Source: Clostridiales bacterium (lineage in GTDB: Bacteria; Bacillota; Clostridia; Oscillospirales; Oscillospiraceae). Taken from it: a stretch of DNA of 43,587 nt. The notes beneath the pieces are model-generated. The model searched no databases, was not told the origin of the DNA, and saw only the letters and a program-made list of their open reading frames with translations. Where the stretch lies: NCBI GenBank assembly GCA_019423635.1, contig JAHZBA010000024.1:1-43587 (forward strand), read 5' to 3'. Made by a program: the position numbers and the translations under genes. Within the stretch, counting starts at the first letter, position 1, and the number at the start of each line of letters is the position of its first letter. Shown one piece after another: positions 20,143-28,202 of this stretch.

Positions 20143-21939
20143 TCAGCGGACCCCGACTATGCTCCTGGTCTGGGCTAGGAGATTCCTGGCCTGCGTCGGG
20201 TCGGACACGTGCGCGTAGGTATGGGTGTTCATCTTCATGGTGCTGCCGCTCAGGGAGATCGCCCAGTCGTAGGCCTTCGGCTCCAACGCGACAGATCTGC
20301 CCTGCATCCACCCGCGGTTCAGCGTGGTGGAGAAATAGATCCTTCCGTTGTCTATGCGGTAGGTCCCCTCCTCGTAGATGATCACCAGGCTGCCGCTTGA
20401 GGTTCGCGTCGTAGTCCCCTCAGCGTAGCTGGACCCGTTGAAGTAGAAGATGTCCGTGTATTCCGTGCCATTTACGGTATAGCCGCCGGTCCAGTAGCCA
20501 TCCAGGGTCTGGCCCTGCGGCTGGGCCGGAGTCTGGCCCGCGCTGGCCGCGGTATCCATGAGCTCCTTGATGCCGTTGTACACTTCCTCAGATCCGGAGG
20601 GATTGCCGTAGGCATCATGGTCCAGCCACAAAACGCCGTTGCTGGCCAGCCGCACCATGCAGGTCCTTGTTTCAGCCTTCGTATCCTGGGAGAACTTCCC
20701 GCCGGTCGTCACTGTGGAGGTAGACGTGCGCCGCAGGCTCAATGTCTTGCCGCTGAGAGTATACGTGCCCTCTTCAAAGCAGTAGCGCAGGATCGAGTCC
20801 GTGTCCCGCTTCTCTTTGTCCGCATAGACGACATAGGCCAAGGAGTAGCTGCCGCCGCTCTCAAACTTGTAGAACTGCCGGAACTCGTCATTGTCCCCGG
20901 TCCACAGGGTCCCCGTCAGGACCGCCTGGGTCACGCCCTTGCCCCGGGCTCCCTCTATAACCGAGAGGACCCGGTCCTTCACGGCAAAGGAAGTCACCCG
21001 CTCATAGCGGTCGCCGTCTTCGTTCAAAAAGCAGTTCTTCTCAAGATTGATCTCCTTGAGCACATAGTCGTTCCCGCCGTCTGAGAGCTGATAGTCGCCG
21101 TCGGGGATCGCCGTCTCCAGGGTGCCGGTCCGGGTGAAGGTGTAGGTGCCGTCGGTGTTGCGGCGGAAGCCGGTGACGGTGCAGTCGCGCAGGATACAGT
21201 AGCCGTCGCCGTTGGCGTCCTGACGGGACTGATAGGCGACGTACTTTGTGCCGGAGATCTCAATGTCGATCTTTTCGGTCAGGGGAGAGCCGTCGCCGTT
21301 CCGGGTCAGACGCCAGATGCCGGCCATGTCCGCCAGGGTCACCTCGCCGTCCTTTGCGGGCGTGGCGGGCGTTTCGGGCGTCGCGGCGGGACTGCCCGCG
21401 GCGCGGTAGAGGAAGGCCGCCACGTGCCCCCGGGTGCAGGGATTATCCGGGGAGAAGGTGTCCGCGCCGGTGCCGTTGGTGACACCCTGCTCCACCGCCC
21501 AGCTCACCGCCTTGGCGTAGGCGGCATTGGCAGGGACGTCGGAGAAGGAGACCGTCTGGGCCGGCTCCGGCTTCCCGGCGGCCAGCCACATGTCGTACAC
21601 CGCCGTGGCCCGGGTGCAGGTGGCCCCCAGATCCGCCGCGTCCATGCCGAGGCCCGCCGCCCAGGCGGCAACAGCGGAGCGCTCGTCCCCCGCGTCGCCG
21701 GGCCGTCCGTTGCCCCGCCAGAGGAAGGTCAGAATGTGGGAGACGGTACAGGGATTGCCGGGGGAGAAGGTGGTGGCGGTGGTGCCTTTGGTGATCCCCT
21801 GGTCCACCGCCCAGGCAACGGCGGCGGCGAAGGGGGACGTGTCCGCCACGTCCGTGAACTGCCCCGCCGCGGAGGCCGCGGGGACCAGGGACAGCGCCAG
21901 CGTCAGGACCAGCGCCAGGGACAACAGCTTCTTTTTCAT
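20143..21939 (-). CDS. Exported SLH-domain protein with two beta-rich domains
   Basis: This 598-residue protein has a signal peptide (KKKLLSLALVLTLALSLVPAASAAG). SLH modules follow: FTDVADTSPFAAAVAWAVDQ with GITKGTTATTFSPGNPCTVS, a degenerate middle one, and FSDVPANAAYAKAVSWAVEQ with GVTNGTGADTFSPDNPCTRG. A Pro/Ala/Thr linker (PAATPETPATPAKDG) leads to lipocalin-like beta domains (LADMAGIWRLTRNG ... and LDGYWTGGYTVNGTEYTDIFYFNG ...), each opening with a GxW motif. It should be anchored to the wall by SLH modules and display the barrels outside. The paralogue at 12534 shares only the SLH idea. Ligand unknown. AGAGGT is the likely ribosome-binding site. Confidence 0.85.
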   Translation of the reverse strand: MKKKLLSLALVLTLALSLVPAASAAGQFTDVADTSPFAAAVAWAVDQGITKGTTATTFSPGNPCTVSHILTFLWRGNGRPGDAGDERSAVAAWAAGLGMDAADLGATCTRATAVYDMWLAAGKPEPAQTVSFSDVPANAAYAKAVSWAVEQGVTNGTGADTFSPDNPCTRGHVAAFLYRAAGSPAATPETPATPAKDGEVTLADMAGIWRLTRNGDGSPLTEKIDIEISGTKYVAYQSRQDANGDGYCILRDCTVTGFRRNTDGTYTFTRTGTLETAIPDGDYQLSDGGNDYVLKEINLEKNCFLNEDGDRYERVTSFAVKDRVLSVIEGARGKGVTQAVLTGTLWTGDNDEFRQFYKFESGGSYSLAYVVYADKEKRDTDSILRYCFEEGTYTLSGKTLSLRRTSTSTVTTGGKFSQDTKAETRTCMVRLASNGVLWLDHDAYGNPSGSEEVYNGIKELMDTAASAGQTPAQPQGQTLDGYWTGGYTVNGTEYTDIFYFNGSSYAEGTTTRTSSGSLVIIYEEGTYRIDNGRIYFSTTLNRGWMQGRSVALEPKAYDWAISLSGSTMKMNTHTYAHVSDPTQARNLLAQTRSIVGVR

Positions 21940-22253
21940 ACGCGATACCTCTTTCCCGATGTTTTTTGACGCTCTCGAAACAGCTGCGAAGGGGAATCTG
22001 TCCTGTTCTGCAACAGCGTCTCCTCATTCTTTTTCCAGAAAACCGGCCTTTGATTTTGCGAAGGGGCGGCGCTTTTTGGAGAGGACCTGCCGGACACAGA
22101 CTCCCCCCTTGGCGTTGTGGCCGCAAGGAATGATCTGTTTTTTTATTTTAGCGAGCTTTTCGGAGGAAAACAATATGCCGGCTGCATAGGACCCCGCCTT
22201 TTTCGCGGGAAGAGCGCCGGGAAACGGCCCGCGGGGCAGGCCCGGCAGACAAC

Positions 22254-22279
22254 AGGGGCGGACCCACAGGTCCGCCCCT
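22254..22279. repeat. REP-like hairpin
   Basis: AGGGGCGGACC / GGTCCGCCCCT (22254-22264 and 22269-22279), related to the ends of the 115-bp repeat. It lies just after the stop of the membrane protein gene and may help 3' processing. The rest of 21940-22250 is SLH-gene leader and shows no gene. Confidence 0.65.
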
Positions 22280-22296
22280 ACGCCGCGTATTCCGCT

Positions 22297-22878
22297 CTAT
22301 CCGCCCTCTCCCAGCGAGAGGGGCTGGAAGAGCCTTCGCAGGGCAAACATGGCCCCCATCAGACACAGTCCCACGATGACATACACCACCGCCAGCGCCC
22401 CCACCAGAAGCGCCCGGACATCCCCCAGGCTCTCCGGCACATACACGGAGAAGGACAGCGCCGTCAGCAGCACGGTCTCCACCGTCCGCCAGCGGAGAAT
22501 CCGCCGGTCCAGGTCCATGTCCGGCGGCTGGTTGGCCTCCGCCAGGGCCGCCATGTCCGTGAGGAACTGAAACTGGAAGTAGATTCCCACAACGCCCACC
22601 AGGATGTCCAGAAACAGCACCCGGCCGTCCAGGTCCCCGCCGCCCCAGGAGAGAAGCCAGTCCCCGCCGTACCACAGGGCCATGGCCGCGGCCAGGGGGC
22701 GCAGGAGCCCCAGGTCCCGCCGGGTCTCCCGGAGCTCGTCAATGGCGGCGTGGAAGAGGAGGTAGCCCACAAACCGGGGCAGAATGCTGACGGTGCCCAG
22801 GTTGATGTCCAGATTCAAAAAGAGATAGCCCCAGGCGGCGTGGGAGCAGCCGCGGTACAAGGTGTCCCGGTCCGTCAT
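22297..22878 (-). CDS. Uncharacterised multi-pass membrane protein
   Basis: This 193-residue protein has about five hydrophobic segments (WGYLFLNLDINLGTVSILPRFVGYLLF, LLRPLAAAMALWYGG, VLFLDILVGVVGIYFQFQFL, TVETVLLTALSFSVYV, LLVGALAVVYVIVGLCLMGAMFAL). Its ATG overlaps the stop of the BlaR1-like gene (ATGA, 22875-22878), so it is the third gene of a BlaI-BlaR-membrane protein operon. It could be the effector or an immunity-type factor induced by the sensor. I do not recognise a named family, and no transporter motif is visible. Confidence 0.75.
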   Translation of the reverse strand: MTDRDTLYRGCSHAAWGYLFLNLDINLGTVSILPRFVGYLLFHAAIDELRETRRDLGLLRPLAAAMALWYGGDWLLSWGGGDLDGRVLFLDILVGVVGIYFQFQFLTDMAALAEANQPPDMDLDRRILRWRTVETVLLTALSFSVYVPESLGDVRALLVGALAVVYVIVGLCLMGAMFALRRLFQPLSLGEGG

Positions 22879-24809
22879 GAGAGGCCTCCTTCCTCCAGCC
22901 GCAGCGTCAGCTCCGCCGTCCGTTCGCCGTTGAGGTAGAAGTCCGCGGCGTAGGCCCCAGGCAGCTCCAGGAGCCCCTCCCGCTGGCTTCCGCCGCCGGC
23001 GAGAAAGATCTGATCCTCCTGGCCCCAGTCAAACTCCAAAGTTCTGCTGGCCCACCCCTCGCCGGTGGAGCTGCTGCCGCCGCTGTTCCCCGCACCGGGG
23101 GCTCGCAGGTCCGGCCGCTCCCCCTCCTCCCACAGCGGCAGATAGGAGACGCCGATGCTCCGGTAATTCCCCCGGTTCTCCGGCGCGCCGGTGTAATCGG
23201 CCAGGAGCATCTCGTGAAACACGCTGGTGAACTCCCCGTCCGGAACGGGCGTGGTGTCAAAGCTGGAGATGCTCCAAAAGCCGCTGGTCTGCACGGTGCT
23301 CTCCACCTGGGAGGCGGTCTGCCAGCGCAGGCGCAGGGTGAAGTCCCCGGCCCGGGCGGTGTACTCCCAGGCCGGCAGGCCCAGATTGCCGCCGTCCCGG
23401 AGGTCTCCCTGGGCGGCGGCCAGGGGCCCCTGGGGGAGGACCACCCAGCGCGATCCCTCTTGTTCCGCCCGGAGGGGCTGGAGGGCCATCCAGCGGCTCG
23501 CCACGGTTCCGTCCCACGCCGCGCCCTCCGGCAGCTCCTGCAGCGCCATGGCCAGCAGTCCCTCATAGGCGGTCTCCTCCACCTGCCTCAGGTTATAGAT
23601 CTGATAGCCCAAGGCGTTGTCGATCCCGTTGGGCAGCTCCGGCTCCCGCTGGATCCAGCCGCCGGGGCGGGCATCCCGCAAGGCCTCCGCCAGGGCGTTC
23701 TGCTCCGAGAGCGGGGCGCACATGGCCCGGTAGACAGTATTCTCCGTCATAACCGCCTTGGCGTAGGTGTCCAGGGCCCCGGCGCAGGTGGTGCAGTATG
23801 TCGTCCGGGCGGAGGCCATGGCCGCCGCGGGGAGCGCCATGACGCCGCCCTCCTGCCCCGCTGCCTGGGCCCGGGTTCCCGCCAGCAGCGGCGCCGCCAG
23901 CACCAGAATCACGCACACACTCACAAGGCCCATCCCCGCGGGATAGCGCTTGAAGCGGACAATGGCCTCGATCCGCCGCCGGATCTGCTTTCCGCCGTTG
24001 GCCAGGGAGGAGGTGCCCGGGGCCCGGGCGTAGCGCTCGTCCGCCATGCCCAGCAGAATGCGGCCGTAGTCCCGGCGGTCCTCCCCCTCCAGCCGCTCCA
24101 GCACCCGCTGGTCGCACAGGGACTCCAGATCGTTTCCCGCCTGGTTGGCGCAGTGCCACAGCAGGGGGTTGCACCAGTGGAGGCACCGCAGCAGGCAGAT
24201 CACAAGGCCCCAGGCGGCGTCGTGGTATCTCAGGTGCAGCAGCTCGTGGAGCAGCACCTTCTCATCCACCGCCTCCCCCGCCGGCAGGGCCAGCACCGGC
24301 CGGAAGATCCCGCAGACGAAGGCGGTGGGGAGCCCCTCCACCTCCACGGCGGGGCACACCGGCAGGCCGTACTTCTCCGCCGCGGCCCGGATGGGGGCCT
24401 CGTCCGCCGCCCCGCCCTGCCGGAGCAGGGCCCGCAGGCGGAGGTAGGACGCCAGATTCCGCGCCAGCAGCAGCGCCGCGCCGCCCACATAGATAAGATA
24501 CAGCCACTCCGCCGCCGTCCCCGGCAGGGTGAGGCGGGGCAGGGGCACCGGGGCCGTCACACGGGCCAGCGCGCCGTACTCCCCTGTGAGGGCCGACCGC
24601 GCCGTCTCCACCACAAGGGGCCAGTTGAACAGGACGTACCGTCCCCCCAGTCCCGCCGGCATCAGCAGCACCAGGCCCAGCACGCCCCAGACGGCAAACT
24701 GCCACCGGGGGGAGAGCTTGTCCCGGAACACCGCCTTCACCGCCAGCAGCAGCGCCGCGGCGCCGGAGGCCGTGAGGGTCTGGAGAAGGAATGCCCAGAG
24801 ATCCGCCAT
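22875..24809 (-). CDS. BlaR1/MecR1-like M56 metallopeptidase sensor
   Basis: This 644-residue membrane protein has four or so N-terminal membrane segments with a cytosolic zinc protease core: HELLH at 188-192 and the third-ligand region NDLESLCD (E229). A last membrane helix lies at about 292-312. BlaR1-type proteases cleave the cognate BlaI repressor after an extracellular signal. The exported C-terminal part (313-644) is not a penicillin-binding domain: I see no SxxK, YxN or KTG motif. It is beta-rich with aromatic and Gly/Ser linkers (GNSGGSSSTGEGW). The signal is therefore probably not a beta-lactam. The start lies 3 nt after the BlaI stop, with GGAGGTG upstream. Confidence 0.88.
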   Translation of the reverse strand: MADLWAFLLQTLTASGAAALLLAVKAVFRDKLSPRWQFAVWGVLGLVLLMPAGLGGRYVLFNWPLVVETARSALTGEYGALARVTAPVPLPRLTLPGTAAEWLYLIYVGGAALLLARNLASYLRLRALLRQGGAADEAPIRAAAEKYGLPVCPAVEVEGLPTAFVCGIFRPVLALPAGEAVDEKVLLHELLHLRYHDAAWGLVICLLRCLHWCNPLLWHCANQAGNDLESLCDQRVLERLEGEDRRDYGRILLGMADERYARAPGTSSLANGGKQIRRRIEAIVRFKRYPAGMGLVSVCVILVLAAPLLAGTRAQAAGQEGGVMALPAAAMASARTTYCTTCAGALDTYAKAVMTENTVYRAMCAPLSEQNALAEALRDARPGGWIQREPELPNGIDNALGYQIYNLRQVEETAYEGLLAMALQELPEGAAWDGTVASRWMALQPLRAEQEGSRWVVLPQGPLAAAQGDLRDGGNLGLPAWEYTARAGDFTLRLRWQTASQVESTVQTSGFWSISSFDTTPVPDGEFTSVFHEMLLADYTGAPENRGNYRSIGVSYLPLWEEGERPDLRAPGAGNSGGSSSTGEGWASRTLEFDWGQEDQIFLAGGGSQREGLLELPGAYAADFYLNGERTAELTLRLEEGGLS

Positions 24810-24812
24810 ATC

Positions 24813-25178
24813 TCACACCTCCATCTCATCCAGCAGCCGCCGCAGCGCCTCCCGTTCCTGGGCGCTCAGAGGCTCCTCCTTCAAAAACGCCGCCACCAGA
24901 TCCCCGGCGGAGCCCTGGTACACCCGCCGGAGAAAGTTCCGCCGCTCCAGGGCCCGGCAGTCCTCCCGCTCCAGAGCCGCCCGGTAGACGTGGGGGGAGA
25001 CGGACTTGTCAATGGTCACCAGCCCCTTGGCCTCCATGCGGGTGAGATAGGTCAGCACCGTGTTGCGGCTCCAGCCGGTGGACCGCCGCAGCGCCTCCGT
25101 CAAATCCCCCAGAACCGCTCCGCCGCTCCGCCACAGGACCGTCAGCACGGCCCACTCCCGATCCGACAGCGTTGACAT
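24813..25178 (-). CDS. BlaI/MecI-family repressor
   Basis: This 121-residue regulator has a winged helix at about residues 3-75 (SDREWAVLTVLWRSGGAVLG, WSRNTVLTYLTRMEAKGLV, VYRAALEREDC) and a C-terminal dimerisation helix bundle (FLRRVYQGSAGDLVAAFLKE ... LRRLLDEMEV). BlaI proteins bind TACA-N2-TGTA palindromes, and two are present in its own promoter. The partner protease is encoded 3 nt downstream. GGAGGAAAC precedes ATG 25178. Repression of the operon and release on cleavage by the BlaR1-like protein is the expected circuit. Confidence 0.93.
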   Translation of the reverse strand: MSTLSDREWAVLTVLWRSGGAVLGDLTEALRRSTGWSRNTVLTYLTRMEAKGLVTIDKSVSPHVYRAALEREDCRALERRNFLRRVYQGSAGDLVAAFLKEEPLSAQEREALRRLLDEMEV

Positions 25179-25190
25179 GACAGTTTCCTC

Positions 25191-25242
25191 CTACATGTGT
25201 AGTATTCCCATATATCCTACACCTGTAGGAGCGCTCTGTCAA
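25191..25242 (-). promoter_or_regulatory. BlaI promoter with two operators
   Basis: On the minus strand TTGACA (25237-25242), 17-bp spacer, TAGGAT (25214-25219). Operator 1, CTACACCTGTAG (25217-25228), covers the -10 and spacer. Operator 2, CTACATGTGTAG (25191-25202), lies at the transcription start or leader. Centres are 26 bp apart. Confidence 0.88.
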
Positions 25243-25311
25243 GGGGCGTCCTGCCGCGGGGAGTGTCCAAACGCGCATTTTATCGTGTCCGCATCTTCAT
25301 GAAACGCTGCT

Positions 25312-25427
25312 GTAGGGGCGGCTATCAGCCGCCCGTCTCCCCACGAACACCGGATCTCCCTTTGGACGGACGTTGATCCCCCCATACCGGTTCTCCCGTG
25401 GGACGGGCGGATGATATCCGCCCCTAC
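25312..25427. repeat. Dispersed palindromic-ended repeat, copy 2
   Basis: Nearly identical to 12346-12460, including the inner ACGGACGTTGATCC block. It sits in the 580-bp gap between the BlaI operon and the small gene at 25763; the remaining gap is A/T-richer and shows no gene. Confidence 0.85.
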
Positions 25428-25762
25428 AAAAAATCTTTGAATCGGACACTCTCCCCGGGCCGCTCTATTGCAATCTCTCCAAGTTCCAGGGAAATCTGAC
25501 AGAAAATTTTGGTGATATTTTTCCCTCTTTTTCGGCCCGTTCCCTCCGGATTCCCCCGGCGGTTCCGGCAGTCCTCCGACAAAAAACTCCGGAAACGCCC
25601 CAAAAAGGCGGCCTTTTCACCGGAACGGCGTCCCTTTTTCCCCTTTCCGGGCACTTCGACAGATTCAGACAGCTTTTTTCCTCTATCTTGTGTATTATAA
25701 GGATGCACTTCCCCACATTTTGTGAGGCCGCTTCCAATCGGCCACAGAAAGGACGATCAAAC

Positions 25763-25906
25763 ATGAAATCACTCCCCAAGGAATACCTCCTGCTTTTCAA
25801 TGCGATTACCGACGCGGAAGAGATGCTCTCGCAGCTGCGGGAATCCCTGATCGCCGTGCAGCGGCAGGCGGAAGATCTGTTCCTGGAGGAAAAGGAGTCC
25901 TCCTGA
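25763..25906 (+). CDS. Small acidic helical protein, 47 aa
   Basis: ATG 25763 has AAAGGA at 25748-25753. The peptide (KSLPKEYLLLFNAITDAEEM ... VQRQAEDLFLEEKESS) looks like one or two amphipathic helices, with no membrane segment. The opening KEYLLLFNAITDAEE resembles the opening of the 56-aa protein at 724. Such small helical proteins are frequent in Oscillospirales genomes, but I know no assigned function. It stands alone ahead of endonuclease IV, ~80 bp away. It was chosen over the longer open frame because only this ATG has a ribosome-binding site. Confidence 0.7.
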   Translation: MKSLPKEYLLLFNAITDAEEMLSQLRESLIAVQRQAEDLFLEEKESS

Positions 25907-25987
25907 CGGGATTTTACTTGGACATTCCGAACAGCTTGTGGTATTCTGGTGGAAACCGGGCCTGCGGGCCCGCACAGGAGGCCGGAT

Positions 25988-26818
25988 ATGCTGCATATAG
26001 GCTGTCACCTGTCCTCCTCCAGGGGGTTCGCGGCCATGGGCCGCCAGGCCCTGGAGCTGGGGGCGGATACCTTTCAATTCTTCACCCGCAACCCCCGGGG
26101 AAGCCGGGCCAGGGACCTGGACACCGCCGACGCGGCGGCGCTGGGAGAGCTTTTGCGCGCCCACGCCTTCGCCCCGGTGATTGCCCACGCGCCCTACACC
26201 CTGAACCTCTGCGGCGCGGAGGAGAAAAACCGCGCCTTCGCCCGGGAGACCATGGCCGACGACCTCCGCCGGCTGGAGTGCCTGCCGGGGCAGCTCTACA
26301 ACTTCCACCCCGGCAGCCACGTGGGGCAGGGGATGGAGGCCGGCATCACCTGGATCGCGGAGGCCCTGAACGCCCTTCTGACCCCGGAGCTCCACACCAC
26401 GGTGCTGCTGGAGACCATGGCCGGCAAGGGCAGCGAGGTGGGCGGCCGGTTTGAGGAGCTCCGGGAGATTCTGGACCGGCTGGACCTGCCGGAGAAGGCC
26501 GGCGTCTGCCTGGACACCTGCCACGTCTCCGACGCCGGATATGACATCCTCCACGACCTGGACGGCGTGCTGACGGAGTTTGACCGCTGTATCGGCCTGA
26601 AGCGGCTGAAGGCGGTGCACCTCAACGACAGCAGGAATCCCCCCGGCAGCCGCAAGGACCGCCACGCCCGGATCGGAGAGGGCGCCCTCGGCCTGGAGGC
26701 CCTGACCCGGGTGGTGCGGCACCCCGCCCTGCGGGACCTGCCCTTCTGCCTGGAGACCCCCAACGAGCTGCCGGGCTACGCCCGGGAGATCGCCCTGATG
26801 CGAGAGCAGGCGCAGTAA
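25988..26818 (+). CDS. nfo: Deoxyribonuclease IV (AP endonuclease)
   Basis: This 276-residue class II AP endonuclease of the Nfo family is a TIM barrel with a trinuclear zinc site that incises DNA 5' to abasic sites in base-excision repair. Visible family blocks: LHIGCHLSSSRGF near the start, YNFHPGSHVGQGMEAG (His ligands), VLLETMAGKGSEVGG (Glu), CLDTCHVSDAGYD (Asp/His), HLNDSRNPPGSRKDRHARIG (final His/Asp/His ligands), and FCLETPNE near the end (Glu). ATG 25988 is chosen because AGGAGG at 25976-25981 is 6 nt away and family members start right at this beta strand. Length is typical, and a strong terminator follows. Confidence 0.95.
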   Translation: MLHIGCHLSSSRGFAAMGRQALELGADTFQFFTRNPRGSRARDLDTADAAALGELLRAHAFAPVIAHAPYTLNLCGAEEKNRAFARETMADDLRRLECLPGQLYNFHPGSHVGQGMEAGITWIAEALNALLTPELHTTVLLETMAGKGSEVGGRFEELREILDRLDLPEKAGVCLDTCHVSDAGYDILHDLDGVLTEFDRCIGLKRLKAVHLNDSRNPPGSRKDRHARIGEGALGLEALTRVVRHPALRDLPFCLETPNELPGYAREIALMREQAQ

Positions 26819-26825
26819 GAAGCTG

Positions 26826-26857
26826 CGGCCGGCGCAGAATGCGCCGGCCGTTTTTTT
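26826..26857 (+). terminator. Terminator of nfo
   Basis: CGGCCGGCGCA / TGCGCCGGCCG (11-bp stem, GAA loop) followed by seven T. Confidence 0.93.
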
Positions 26858-26884
26858 GTGACCTTCCGATTCGGAAATGATTCC

Positions 26885-27009
26885 GTAGGGGCGGATATCA
26901 TCCGCCCGTCCCAAGGAAAATCCGGCGTTCGTGGGGACGATGATCAGCCGCCCGTCCCAAAGGAGAGCCGGATCTCGCGGGGAGACGGGCGGATGATATC
27001 CGCCCCTAC
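26885..27009. repeat. Dispersed palindromic-ended repeat, copy 3 (diverged)
   Basis: It has the same terminal GTAGGGGCGGATATCATCCG-type hairpins as copies 1 and 2. The interior is diverged, with an extra GATGATCAGCCGCCCGTCCC block in the middle, so it may be a compound of two elements. Confidence 0.75.
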
Positions 27010-27067
27010 GGGGTGTTCGGGAACCGTATTCACAGGTGCGACCGGACAGATTTTTTTGTCCCGCCCC

Positions 27068-27121
27068 TTGACAAACGGCCGGCCCTCCCCTATAATTAAA
27101 CTCGCAGTTTAATTATAGGGG
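27068..27121 (+). promoter_or_regulatory. Consensus promoter with 35-bp palindromic operator
   Basis: TTGACA (27068-27073), 17-bp spacer, TATAAT (27091-27096). A perfect inverted repeat, CCCCTATAATTAAACT, CGC, AGTTTAATTATAGGGG (27087-27121), includes the -10 and runs to the ribosome-binding site of the TetR gene. Autorepression is the obvious reading. Confidence 0.9.
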
Positions 27122-27129
27122 GAGTCCTC

Positions 27130-27765
27130 ATGGCAAGACGAAAAAAAGAGCCCCGGAGCGTACACCGGGAGCAGATTGCCGCCGCGGCCTCCAGGCTGTT
27201 TCTGGAAAAGGGCGTCACCGCCGTCACCATGGACGACATCGCGGCGGAGGCCGGCTACAGCAAGGCCACGCTGTACGTCTATTTCAAGAACAAGGAGGCG
27301 CTGGTGGGGCACCTGACGCTGGAGAGCATGGAAAAGCTCCGCCGGGCCATTGTCTCCGCCCTGGAGGGGCAGGAGGGAACAAGGGCGCAGTACCGCCTGA
27401 TCTGCCGGGCGCTGGCGGAGTATCAGGCGGCCTATCCCTTCTACTTTAAGACCGCCCTGGAGCGCATCCCCGTGGAGCCGGAGCCCTGCCTGCCGGAGGA
27501 GCGGGAGACCTACCGGGTGGGGGAGGCCATCAACGAGGCCCTGGAGGCCTTCCTGCGCCGGGGCATGGAGCGGGGGGACCTGCGGCGGGATCTGGCCGTT
27601 CTGCCCACGATCTTCACCTTCTGGGGGGCCCTGTCCGGCCTGATCCTGCTGGCGGACCAGAAGGAGGTCTATCTCCGTCAGGCCGCGGGCCTCTCCCGGG
27701 AAGCGTTTCTGGACTGCGGCATGGAGCTGCTCTACCGCTCCATCGCATCGGAGGCGGCGGTATGA
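27130..27765 (+). CDS. TetR-family regulator
   Basis: This 211-residue regulator has a basic N-terminal tail (ARRKKEPRSVHREQ) and a TetR HTH at about 13-60 (IAAAASRLFLEKGVTAVTMD, DIAAEAGYSKATLYVYFKNK, EALVGHL). The C-terminal helical domain includes YPFYFKTALERIPVEPE and a hydrophobic pocket region TIFTFWGALSGLILLAD. It is transcribed from an ideal promoter that its own dimer probably occludes (35-bp palindrome). The next gene, an FMN-binding membrane-anchored protein, overlaps by 4 nt. The regulator therefore likely senses a compound related to that protein's redox role; the ligand is unknown. Confidence 0.93.
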   Translation: MARRKKEPRSVHREQIAAAASRLFLEKGVTAVTMDDIAAEAGYSKATLYVYFKNKEALVGHLTLESMEKLRRAIVSALEGQEGTRAQYRLICRALAEYQAAYPFYFKTALERIPVEPEPCLPEERETYRVGEAINEALEAFLRRGMERGDLRRDLAVLPTIFTFWGALSGLILLADQKEVYLRQAAGLSREAFLDCGMELLYRSIASEAAV

Positions 27766-28181
27766 GGGGCCGGAAGAGAGGCGTCCTGGGGCTGCTGGGC
27801 GGCGCGGCGCTGGCGGCACTGGTGCTCCTTGGCGTCTATCTCAAGGGGGTGGCGGACTACCAGCGGGCGGTCCGGGCCCTCTCCTTTGAGGAGGTGGAGC
27901 TCTCCGCGGTGCCGGACGGTGTCTACACCGGCTTTTGCGACGTGGGGATGATCTCCGCCCGGGTGGAGGTCACCGTGGAGGGCGGGCGCATCGCCGCCAT
28001 CACCCTCCTGGAACACCACCAGGAGCGGGGCCAGGCCGCGGAGGCCGTGCTGGAGGAGATTCTCCGGCAGCAGCGCATCGACGTGGACACGGTGTCCGGG
28101 GCCACCAACTCCAGCAAGGTTTTGAAAAAGGCCGTGGAAGACGCCCTGAAAAGCGGTCTACTTTCCCCCGCCGGCGCATAG
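27762..28181 (+). CDS. FMN-binding domain protein, membrane-anchored
   Basis: This 139-residue protein has an N-terminal membrane anchor (GVLGLLGGAALAALVLLGVYL) and one exported FMN_bind domain, as in RnfG/NqrC. The flavin attachment or binding motif is DTVSGATNSSKVL (about 112-124), with Thr of SGAT as the likely residue for covalent FMN through a phosphodiester. The strands VPDGVYTGFCDVGMISARVEVTVEGGRI fit the family. Its start overlaps the TetR stop (ATGA). No ApbE flavin transferase or Rnf subunit is in the window. Probably extracytosolic electron transfer or redox sensing; partner unknown. Confidence 0.88.
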   Translation: MRGRKRGVLGLLGGAALAALVLLGVYLKGVADYQRAVRALSFEEVELSAVPDGVYTGFCDVGMISARVEVTVEGGRIAAITLLEHHQERGQAAEAVLEEILRQQRIDVDTVSGATNSSKVLKKAVEDALKSGLLSPAGA

Positions 28182-28202
28182 GTTGTCCCAGAGGTGAGCA
28201 AC

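Noticed and set aside
23214..25175. A 653-codon plus-strand frame opposite BlaR1/BlaI
   Set aside because: Antisense shadow rich in Gln, Pro and Arg; the minus strand has two clear families and a matched operator.
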